This document shows positions 53,621 to 60,520 of a stretch of DNA of 64,000 nucleotides, in pieces. Position numbers and translations under genes: made by a program. The DNA comes from Kandleria vitulina DSM 20405 (GTDB taxonomy: Bacteria > Bacillota_I > Bacilli_A > Erysipelotrichales > Coprobacillaceae), in contig NZ_JNKN01000001.1 in assembly GCF_000702065.1 (NCBI RefSeq), positions 62,001 through 126,000 on the forward strand. The letters are read 5' to 3'. The notes under the pieces were generated by a model. That model worked only from the letters and a program-made list of their open reading frames with translations, was not told the origin of the DNA and searched no databases. Every line of letters starts with the position of its first letter. Positions within the stretch are counted from its first letter, which is position 1.

Positions 53621-53839
53621 ATGAAACTCACTCATAAAAATGCTTCTCAAGCTGTTAGATTATATTCCGTTGCTGCTAGTGTGTGTTTAATTCTCACTTG
53701 TGTCATCGGTTTATATTCAAGCCTTAAATCAAACGCCTCTTTATTCTTAATTATTTTTTTCTCCCTACTTCTCATTGCTGCCTTTATCAAGCTATTCTGG
53801 AATATGAAAAAATGGGTGGATAAGGAAGAATATAAATAA
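53621..53839 (+). CDS. Small two-span membrane protein of unknown function
   Basis: 72 aa with hydrophobic segments at about residues 13-33 and 38-60 and a charged tail WNMKKWVDKEEYK. An AAAGGA site precedes the ATG; a terminator follows. No family recognized. Confidence 0.65.
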   Translation: MKLTHKNASQAVRLYSVAASVCLILTCVIGLYSSLKSNASLFLIIFFSLLLIAAFIKLFWNMKKWVDKEEYK

Positions 53840-53868
53840 AAAGATGTTTCATTACGAAACATCTTTTT
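53838..53868. terminator. Bidirectional terminator, now cut off from dtd by the IS
   Basis: Stem AAAAAGATGTTTC/GAAACATCTTTTT. It serves the 72-aa gene and, before the IS insertion, would also have ended dtd on the other strand. Confidence 0.88.
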
Positions 53869-53881
53869 AACACGCCATGAG

Positions 53882-53920
53882 CAAGAAATCCCCCACCTAT
53901 AGAGGTGGGGGGATTTCTTG
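53882..53920 (+). repeat. IS left-end hairpin
   Basis: CAAGAAATCCCCCACCT pairs with AGGTGGGGGGATTTCTTG around ATAG, one extra G in the second arm; the subterminal hairpin recognized by TnpA in this family. Confidence 0.8.
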
Positions 53921-53938
53921 CGATAAACACGGTGTTTC

Positions 53939-53967
53939 TTGACTTTTGTATCTGATGATATTATAAT
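53939..53967 (+). promoter_or_regulatory. Transposase promoter
   Basis: TTGACT (53939-53944), 17 bp, TATAAT (53962-53967), just inside the left end. Confidence 0.7.
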
Positions 53968-54011
53968 ATAATTGTAAATCAGTCGTATGTATAATAAAGG
54001 TTATAAATATT

Positions 54012-54428
54012 ATGAAATTAGACAATAATAATCATTCAGTGTTCATGCTGCGTTATCACCTTATCATGTGCGTAAAGTATCGCAATAAGGTGATAGATGA
54101 CAAAATCTCAAGCCGTCTCAAAGAGATTTTTGAGAAGATTGCCCCTACGTATAACATTACGTTAGAGGAATGGAATTATGATATTGACCATGTACATATC
54201 GTATTCCGAGGACAACCTAACACAGAGATAAGTAAATTTATTAATGCGTATAAATCTGCAAGCAGCAGACTTATCAAGAAAGAGTTTCCTCAGATACGTA
54301 AATCTCTTTGGAAAGAGATGTTCTGGTCACAGAGTTTTTGTCTGCTGACCACAGGCGGTGCTACCGTAGATATTATCAAGCAATATATACAATCCCAAGG
54401 TAAGAAAGATGACAAACAGAGCCATTAA
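54012..54428 (+). CDS. tnpA: IS200/IS605 transposase TnpA (HUH/Y1)
   Basis: Single-strand DNA transposase. The 138-aa protein has the HUH motif as His60-x-His62 (DHVHIVF) and the catalytic tyrosine at residue 125 (IIKQYIQSQG), with LLTTGGA before it; both are intact, so it should be active. It overlaps tnpB by 20 bp in another frame, the usual arrangement in IS605-type elements. Confidence 0.93.
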   Translation: MKLDNNNHSVFMLRYHLIMCVKYRNKVIDDKISSRLKEIFEKIAPTYNITLEEWNYDIDHVHIVFRGQPNTEISKFINAYKSASSRLIKKEFPQIRKSLWKEMFWSQSFCLLTTGGATVDIIKQYIQSQGKKDDKQSH

Positions 54429-55554
54429 GTATAGAGCATATCCTACAACTGAACAAAGTGTTATGTTTACCAAGACCTTCGGTTGTTGCCGTAAAGTGTG
54501 GAATCTTATGCTCGCAGATAAAATTGAGAGCTACAAGTCTACAGGCAAGTTTGTTACTGTAACACCTGCCAAATACAAAAAGGATTATCTATATCTCAAG
54601 GAAGTAGACAGTCTTGCTTTAGCGAATGTACAACTAAACTTACAAAGCGCTTTCAAGAACTGCTTTGGCAAATCCCGTAAGAAAAACAACGGATTTCCTA
54701 AATTTAAATCTGCAAAACGCAGCCGTAAGTCATATACTACAAACAATCAGCATGGTACTGTCGCCATTAATGATAACAGCATTAGACTCCCTAAAATCGG
54801 TCATGTGAAGACAGTTATCCATCGTAAGCCTAATGATAGCTGGATAGTCAAATCAGCTACAGTATCACAGGAATCTGATGGAAAGTTCTATATTTCCGTA
54901 TTGTTTGAGATTGCAGATAGTAAAAATACCTATGTGGCAGACACGAATAACTGTATTGGTCTAGATTATGCTTCTGACGGTTTGTATGTAGATAATAATG
55001 GTAACGTTGGTACAAATCACAAATACTATCATGAAAGCCATGATAAGCTTGCTAAATCACAACGTAGGCTGTCACGTATGCAAGGCTCTAAAAAGCATGA
55101 AATCAAATCCAATAATTACCTAAAGCAACTCCGCAAAGTAAACAAAATACATAGACATATCGCTAATCAGAGATTAGATAATCTGCATAAAATATCTACT
55201 GAGATAGCCAATCAGTACGATGTTGTATGCGTAGAATCTCTGAACATGAAATCTATGTCAAATAATGGTTTTGGTAATGGTAAAGCTACTCTTGATAATG
55301 GATACGGAATGTTTCTGTCAATGCTTGAATATAAGTTATCAGAAAGAAACAAATATCTTGTAAAAGTAGATAAGTGGTTTCCGTCATCACAAATATGCCA
55401 TTGTTGTGGAAAGATACATCCTGAGATGAAAAATCTCACAATTCGCACAATGAAATGTGATTGCGGTCTTACAATAAGCCGTGACCAGAACGCTGCTATT
55501 AATATCTTACATGAGGGATTACGTATACTAAACGAATCTTTTGCAGTAGCCTAA
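54409..55554 (+). CDS. tnpB: RNA-guided endonuclease TnpB (IS605 OrfB)
   Basis: Ancestor-type of Cas12 nucleases; helps retain the element by cutting the re-joined donor site. The 381-aa protein has the helix-turn-helix start (KYRAYPTTEQ), RuvC residues Asp186 (GLDYASDG), Glu276 (CVESLNM) and Asp359 (SRDQNAAIN), and a zinc ribbon (Cys330, Cys333, Cys350, Cys352). All key residues are kept, so it is probably functional with the RNA that ends at the right IS boundary. Confidence 0.93.
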   Translation: MTNRAIKYRAYPTTEQSVMFTKTFGCCRKVWNLMLADKIESYKSTGKFVTVTPAKYKKDYLYLKEVDSLALANVQLNLQSAFKNCFGKSRKKNNGFPKFKSAKRSRKSYTTNNQHGTVAINDNSIRLPKIGHVKTVIHRKPNDSWIVKSATVSQESDGKFYISVLFEIADSKNTYVADTNNCIGLDYASDGLYVDNNGNVGTNHKYYHESHDKLAKSQRRLSRMQGSKKHEIKSNNYLKQLRKVNKIHRHIANQRLDNLHKISTEIANQYDVVCVESLNMKSMSNNGFGNGKATLDNGYGMFLSMLEYKLSERNKYLVKVDKWFPSSQICHCCGKIHPEMKNLTIRTMKCDCGLTISRDQNAAINILHEGLRILNESFAVA

Positions 55555-55709
55555 ACATTAAATATACAGTAGGGATGGAATAGCCCTAACTTATACGCCT
55601 GTGGACATTGTGTAAGACATTGAGTTGCGTATCATCGTAGTCAATGCAGTAATGGTTGAAGCAGGAAGCTCCGACTTCAAATGCGTAGCATTAAGTCGGA
55701 GTAGTTCAC
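55545..55709 (+). ncRNA. TnpB guide RNA scaffold (omegaRNA/reRNA), approximate limits
   Basis: The right end downstream of tnpB has the pairing segment CTCCGACTT...AAGTCGGAG (55661-55701) and ends GTAGTTCAC, like IS605 omegaRNA scaffolds, whose guide is the DNA immediately beyond the boundary. Here the guide would start AATAGCTGATCACTATC at 55710, inside the 3' end of dtd. The 5' limit of the RNA is not visible. Confidence 0.65.
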
Positions 55710-56161
55710 AATAGCTGATCACTATCAAGAATGATAGTGACAGGTCCATCATTTAACAATGAAATCTTCATATCTGCACCAAAGATTCCTGTTTCTACAT
55801 GAACCCCTTTTGCTTTTAATAATTCATTAAACTGATTGTACATTGGCAAAGATACATCGGGCTTAGCCGCATGCGTGAAGCTTGGTCGTCTTCCCTTTTT
55901 TGCATCAGCGTAAAGCGTAAATTGAGAAATGGACAAAATTTCTCCTTTGACATCTAACAGTGAACGATTCATTTTTCCTTCTTCATCGCTAAAGACGCGA
56001 AGATTGACGACTTTGTCTGCCATCTTCTCAAGAACATCCTTCTGATCTTCTGTCGATATTCCTACTAATGCCATGTATCCATCTTTTATTTCACCAGTCA
56101 CCTGTTCATCCACAACACATGAGGCGTGTGTCACTCTTTGTAGTATAACTTTCATCCGCAT
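55706..56161 (-). CDS. dtd: D-aminoacyl-tRNA deacylase
   Basis: Hydrolyzes D-aminoacyl-tRNA and glycyl-tRNA-Ala mischarges. The 151-aa protein begins MRMKVILQRVTHASCVV and has LSISQFTLYADAKKGRRPSF and NDGPVTIILDS, the cross-subunit active-site motifs of DTD. The last codon is completed and the stop TGA provided by the right end of the adjoining IS; without it the gene would end TTT TAA. The ribosome site AAGGA favours ATG 56161. Confidence 0.93.
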   Translation of the reverse strand: MRMKVILQRVTHASCVVDEQVTGEIKDGYMALVGISTEDQKDVLEKMADKVVNLRVFSDEEGKMNRSLLDVKGEILSISQFTLYADAKKGRRPSFTHAAKPDVSLPMYNQFNELLKAKGVHVETGIFGADMKISLLNDGPVTIILDSDQLL

Positions 56162-56217
56162 TTACTTCCTTTAAAAAAATGTTATAATCAGTATGCCATA
56201 AACAAAGGGGGAAGTCC

Positions 56218-57501
56218 ATGATTCACACAACACTTGCACACAATATGAGACCATCTACACTAGATGAAGTTCTTGGGCAGGAACATCTCATTGGTAAAAA
56301 AGCAATACTCACACAATTTGTAAAAAAGAAACATCCTCTTTCCATCATCCTTTATGGTCCACCAGGATGTGGAAAGACCACGCTAGCGAGCGCGCTTGCT
56401 CATGATCTAGACATACCTTATCGTCTTTTTAATGCATCAACAGGCAATAAGAAACAGATGGATCAGATCATTGCTGAAGCAAAAATGAGTGATGGACTAT
56501 TTGTTATTATCGATGAAGTTCATCGACTAAATAAAGACAAACAGGACCATCTCCTTCCGCATATCGAAAGCGGCTTGCTGATCATTGCCGGATGTACAAC
56601 CGCCAATCCTTACCATTCCATCAATCCAGCAATTCGTTCTCGCTGTCAGATACTTAAAGTCAAGCCATTAAAAGAAGAAGATGTCATCGAAGGATTAAAA
56701 AGAGGTGCACAAAGCGAAAAAGGACTTAACAATAAATTTGAGATTGATGAAGATGTCTATCGCTTTATCGCTAAGATGTCATCAGGGGACATTCGCTATG
56801 CCTACAATGCCTTAGAGACTGCTTCCATTATCGTTGATGATGGGCATATCACATTAAAAGAAGCCAAACGTGCATTGCCACATGCCAATGCGCAATTTGA
56901 TAAAGATGAAGATCAATATTACGATACTTTGTCAGGACTCCAGAAATCTATTCGTGGCAGCGACGTCAATGGTGCCTTGTATTATCTTGCCAAACTGATT
57001 GAAGCCAATGACATGGAATCACTAGAGCGACGTCTTTGTACTATTGCCTATGAAGAGGTTGGTCTTGCCAATCCCAACGCCTGCATGCGTACAGTGATGG
57101 CTTTCCAGGCTGCCAAGGTCATCGGCTTTCCTGAAGCCCGTATTCCGCTTGCTCAATCAGTCATTGAATTGGCACTTTCTCCTAAATCAAAATCAAGTGA
57201 GAACGCCATTGACAGTGCGCTTGCATCAGTAAGAAATAACCCACACCCTACACCCCATTATCTTTCTTTGACCCCTGTTGGATTAGAAGAAGATGAGAAG
57301 TATGATTATGGTCGTCCTGATTTATGGGAATATATTCAATATCTTCCTGATGAAATCAAGAATGAACAATTCTATGTTCCTTGGCTTACAAGTCCTTATG
57401 AAAAATCATTGACTGACAATTATCAGCGTATTTTAAAACATGGACGTACCAATGATCTAAAGGGATTAAAAAGAAGAAAAAAAGAGACATCGTCACATTG
57501 A
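56218..57501 (+). CDS. rarA: Replication-associated recombination AAA ATPase RarA/MgsA
   Basis: Clamp-loader-like ATPase acting at stalled replication forks. The 427-aa protein starts with the family's MRPSTLDEVLGQEHLIG, has Walker A GPPGCGKTT (residues 47-55), Walker B IIDEVHR, an AAA sensor region RSRCQILKVKPL, and a C-terminal tetramerization domain (EDQYYDTLSGLQKSIRGSD). AAGGGGG precedes the ATG. It is divergent from dtd. Confidence 0.95.
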   Translation: MIHTTLAHNMRPSTLDEVLGQEHLIGKKAILTQFVKKKHPLSIILYGPPGCGKTTLASALAHDLDIPYRLFNASTGNKKQMDQIIAEAKMSDGLFVIIDEVHRLNKDKQDHLLPHIESGLLIIAGCTTANPYHSINPAIRSRCQILKVKPLKEEDVIEGLKRGAQSEKGLNNKFEIDEDVYRFIAKMSSGDIRYAYNALETASIIVDDGHITLKEAKRALPHANAQFDKDEDQYYDTLSGLQKSIRGSDVNGALYYLAKLIEANDMESLERRLCTIAYEEVGLANPNACMRTVMAFQAAKVIGFPEARIPLAQSVIELALSPKSKSSENAIDSALASVRNNPHPTPHYLSLTPVGLEEDEKYDYGRPDLWEYIQYLPDEIKNEQFYVPWLTSPYEKSLTDNYQRILKHGRTNDLKGLKRRKKETSSH

Positions 57502-57513
57502 TATGTCTCTTTT
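57480..57513. terminator. Terminator, rarA / 108-aa membrane protein gene
   Basis: Stem AAAGAGACAT/ATGTCTCTTT with T's on the plus strand and A/T-rich flank on the other. Confidence 0.75.
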
Positions 57514-57838
57514 ATTTTTCATATTTCTTATTTAAGATCACAATAGCTATAATGGTACCCAAAAGTCCTAGAATCAGGAAGAACATGGCAATATTGAAGA
57601 TGATATCACCTTTAAAAAAGAATAGAACATTAGTAATGATAAGATCAATACCGAATACACAAAGAATCTTTCCTAATCCTTTAGCATACTCTTTACGGTT
57701 TTTATCAGGGATATGATCATATGATTTTGGATCATAAAATGATCTGAGATCCAATGTTGTAATCAATCTGTATCCACAATATACAAGCCATACACCTACC
57801 GCAATTGTGGCATAACTGATAATGCTATTCATATCCAT
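57512..57838 (-). CDS. Small membrane protein, last gene of the mutS-mutL-miaA operon
   Basis: 108 aa with three hydrophobic segments (about 5-23, 55-75 and 80-102) and a charged loop (FYDPKSYDHIPDKNRKEYAKG). It overlaps the end of miaA by 14 bp, so it is translated with the mismatch-repair/tRNA genes. I recognize no family beyond a DUF-like small membrane protein. Confidence 0.75.
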   Translation of the reverse strand: MDMNSIISYATIAVGVWLVYCGYRLITTLDLRSFYDPKSYDHIPDKNRKEYAKGLGKILCVFGIDLIITNVLFFFKGDIIFNIAMFFLILGLLGTIIAIVILNKKYEK

Positions 57839-58745
57839 TGATGAGATCCTCCTTTACTTTATTGACCGTTTTTTCAAAATGTTCCACATTAACTTCATAC
57901 CAGTTTACCATCATCTGATTATTAAACCATGTAAACTGTCTTTTCGCATAATTACGGGAATGTTTTTTAATAAGGGCAATGACTTCTTCTTTTGAAGAAC
58001 GTCCTTCAAAATATTCAAACCATTCTTTATAGCCGATTCCTCTCATTGACTGATAAGTAGGTTTGCATCCTTCTTCAATCAATGATTTGACTTCCTGTTC
58101 AAGTCCATTTTCCATCATGATATCTACACGTTTATCAATGCGTTCATAAAGTTTTTCTCTATCAAGAGTAAGTCCAATGCAGGTTGCATCATAAATCATT
58201 TCATGACGCTGTGCATCTTCCATTTCACTCTTGCGTTTTCCAGTTGTCTCAAAGATTTCAATAGCTCTTAAGACACGGCGACGGTTGTTAGGATGAATAT
58301 TGCGCGTAGCACCAGGATCTACTTCTTTTAATCGTTCATAAAGTTCTTCATTAGAATAATCCTTATACTTCTCTTCCATCTTCTTAGGATCACTATCACA
58401 TTTCTCAAATGTGTAATCATAAAGGACTGCTTTAATATAAAGTCCTGTTCCTCCAACAATAATAGGAAGCTTTCCTCTTTTTACGATATCATCAATACAG
58501 GCTCTGACAGTTTCTTGAAACTCAGTGACACTATATTCTTCAGAAGGTTCCTTGATATCAATAAGATGGTGTACGACCCCTTGCATTTCATCTTCAGTGA
58601 CCTTCGCTGTACCGATATCCATACGTTTATAGATCTGCATGGAATCCCCACTGATGACTTCCCCATTCAATTGTTTGGCAAGTGCCACACCTAAAGCTGT
58701 CTTGCCGACACCAGTAGGTCCTACAATCACAATCACTTTTTCCAT
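57825..58745 (-). CDS. miaA: tRNA dimethylallyltransferase
   Basis: Adds dimethylallyl to A37 of tRNAs reading UNN codons. The 306-aa protein has P-loop GPTGVGKT (residues 9-16), the DSMQIYKRMDIGTAK motif, GGTGLYIKA and QRHEMIYDATCIGL. It shares base 58745 with the mutL stop, the usual mutL-miaA adjacency. Confidence 0.97.
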   Translation of the reverse strand: MEKVIVIVGPTGVGKTALGVALAKQLNGEVISGDSMQIYKRMDIGTAKVTEDEMQGVVHHLIDIKEPSEEYSVTEFQETVRACIDDIVKRGKLPIIVGGTGLYIKAVLYDYTFEKCDSDPKKMEEKYKDYSNEELYERLKEVDPGATRNIHPNNRRRVLRAIEIFETTGKRKSEMEDAQRHEMIYDATCIGLTLDREKLYERIDKRVDIMMENGLEQEVKSLIEEGCKPTYQSMRGIGYKEWFEYFEGRSSKEEVIALIKKHSRNYAKRQFTWFNNQMMVNWYEVNVEHFEKTVNKVKEDLINGYE

Positions 58746-60508
58746 TATCTTATCCTCTTAAACATTTTTAATAACTCATGATCACTATAGAAAATGAGTG
58801 TTGGTTTTCCTGAAGCATCCACATATGGATTATCACAGCGCATCAATTGATCCATGATTGCCTGCATCTCAGCAGTGCTTAAATATGTGTTACGATCAAC
58901 TGAGAATTTAGAAGCCAATGCGATGATTGCATAATCTCTTAATTCTAAAAGATTGAGATCTTCATCATTTAATATTTTTTCGCACATGTCTTCAATAAAA
59001 TGTTTTTCATCAATCTGTGTCATCCATGAAGGAAGACTTCTTAATGTAAATGTATTTCTACTAAATGATTCTAGATTAATACCAATCATTTCTAGCTTAT
59101 CTTTGTTTTCTTCAAGAATCATGAATTCACTTTCTGTGAATTCAAAGATCAAAGGTACTGTCAATGGCTGAATATCCAACGATGAAGAGGCAAAATGTTC
59201 CTGATATTTTTCATAGTTGATTCTTTCCTGAGCAGCTTTTTGATCAATAAGATACATGCCCTTTTCATTTTCTCCTATAAGATAAGTCCCACGAACTTGC
59301 CCTTTCGCATAGATTTTTTCTTTTAAAGGTTTTACTTCTTTTTTTACGATAGGCTTTTCTTCCTTGATAGGAACTTCTTTTTCTTCTTCATGTTTTTCTT
59401 CTACATGATAAGTAGGAGTAGGCATCTTTATTAAAGAAGGAACATCCTCTTCTAGCTTAAATAGCATTTGTTCATGTTGCACTTTAAAAGTGGGTTTTTC
59501 TTCTACTTCCTGTACAGGTGTTTCATGAACTGTCTTTAAAGCCTGTTCTATCCCTTCAGTGATGACTTCTTTTAAAGCCATTTCTTTAGAGAAACGTACT
59601 TCTAGCTTAGCAGGATGTACGTTGACGTCTACTAGATAAGGATCGACATCAATATGTACGATCGCTATTGGAAATCTTTTTTCAGGAAGATAATTGCGAT
59701 AGACATCATTGATTGTATTGATGGTCTTCATATTACGGACATAACGATCATTAACAAGTGTAATAATATGATTCTTAGATGCTCTTGATTCCTCAATCTT
59801 AGAAATATAGCCTGAAATATGGAATTCTTCATTACCAAAATCTACTTCCATCATATTCTTGGCTGTCGATACACCATAGATTTCAGCGATCACTTCAAGC
59901 AATGATCCTGATCCATTGGTAGAATAAATCAGCTTATTATTATGAGTTAAAGTGAAGGCAATTTCTGGATGAGCAAGAGAAAGACGTTCAATATAAGTAT
60001 AGATCGCCGCAAATTCCGCATTCACGCTCTTTAAATACTTAAGACGTGCGGGCACATTCTGAAAGATGCGTTCTACCGTTATGCATGTTCCCTTATTCAT
60101 GGCACATCTTTCGACACTTTTTTTCTTGCCAAATTCATAAGAGACTCTTGTACCTACATCCTTTTCACATGTTTCTAATGTAAACTTTGAAATTGATGCA
60201 ATTGAAGGGATAGCTTCCCCTCTAAATCCTAATGTTGTGATATTAAAGAGATCATGGTCATCTACAATCTTGCTTGTAGCATGACGAGAGAAGCACATCT
60301 GGGCATCTTCTTCACTCATGCCTACTCCATCATCGATAATGCGCATAAGCGTAGCGCCACCTTCAACGACTTCTACATCAATCTTATGAGCACAAGCATC
60401 AATACTGTTTTCTACAAGTTCCTTAATGACGCTCGCAGGGCGTTCTACAACTTCCCCTGCCGCAATCTTATTGGCTGTATCTTCTGATAACTGTCGAATC
60501 TTTGCCAT
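58745..60508 (-). CDS. mutL: DNA mismatch repair protein MutL, endonuclease motifs lost
   Basis: Couples MutS mismatch recognition to repair. The N-terminal GHKL ATPase is intact: ELVENSIDA (residues 30-38), DDGVGM (59-64) and GFRGEA (94-99). The C-terminal domain keeps the clamp-binding-like QPLTVP (447-452). The metal-binding endonuclease motifs have changed: DQHA(x)2E(x)4E reads DQKAAQERINYE (422-433), the ACK/SSIKAN-type motif reads LASKFSVDRN (531-540), and the CPHGRP-type motif reads PYVDASGKPT (561-570). The ATP/dimer role should persist; nicking is doubtful. Confidence 0.95.
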   Translation of the reverse strand: MAKIRQLSEDTANKIAAGEVVERPASVIKELVENSIDACAHKIDVEVVEGGATLMRIIDDGVGMSEEDAQMCFSRHATSKIVDDHDLFNITTLGFRGEAIPSIASISKFTLETCEKDVGTRVSYEFGKKKSVERCAMNKGTCITVERIFQNVPARLKYLKSVNAEFAAIYTYIERLSLAHPEIAFTLTHNNKLIYSTNGSGSLLEVIAEIYGVSTAKNMMEVDFGNEEFHISGYISKIEESRASKNHIITLVNDRYVRNMKTINTINDVYRNYLPEKRFPIAIVHIDVDPYLVDVNVHPAKLEVRFSKEMALKEVITEGIEQALKTVHETPVQEVEEKPTFKVQHEQMLFKLEEDVPSLIKMPTPTYHVEEKHEEEKEVPIKEEKPIVKKEVKPLKEKIYAKGQVRGTYLIGENEKGMYLIDQKAAQERINYEKYQEHFASSSLDIQPLTVPLIFEFTESEFMILEENKDKLEMIGINLESFSRNTFTLRSLPSWMTQIDEKHFIEDMCEKILNDEDLNLLELRDYAIIALASKFSVDRNTYLSTAEMQAIMDQLMRCDNPYVDASGKPTLIFYSDHELLKMFKRIR

Positions 60509-60520
60509 GATATCTCCCTC

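Larger units (their letters stand above)
53871..55709 (+). mobile_element. IS200/IS605-family insertion sequence, intact, 1839 bp
   Basis: Contains tnpA (HUH transposase) and tnpB plus subterminal structures: left-end hairpin at 53882-53920 and the right-end omegaRNA-type region. Joining TTTAA (53866-53870) to AATAG (55710) restores a sensible dtd end, which supports these boundaries. TTTAA at the left flank would be the target/TAM. There is no target-site duplication, as expected for this family. Confidence 0.85.

Noticed and set aside
53871-55709. CRISPR or Cas12-type locus around the RuvC protein
   Set aside because: No repeat-spacer array; size, TnpA partner and ends identify an IS605 element with TnpB.
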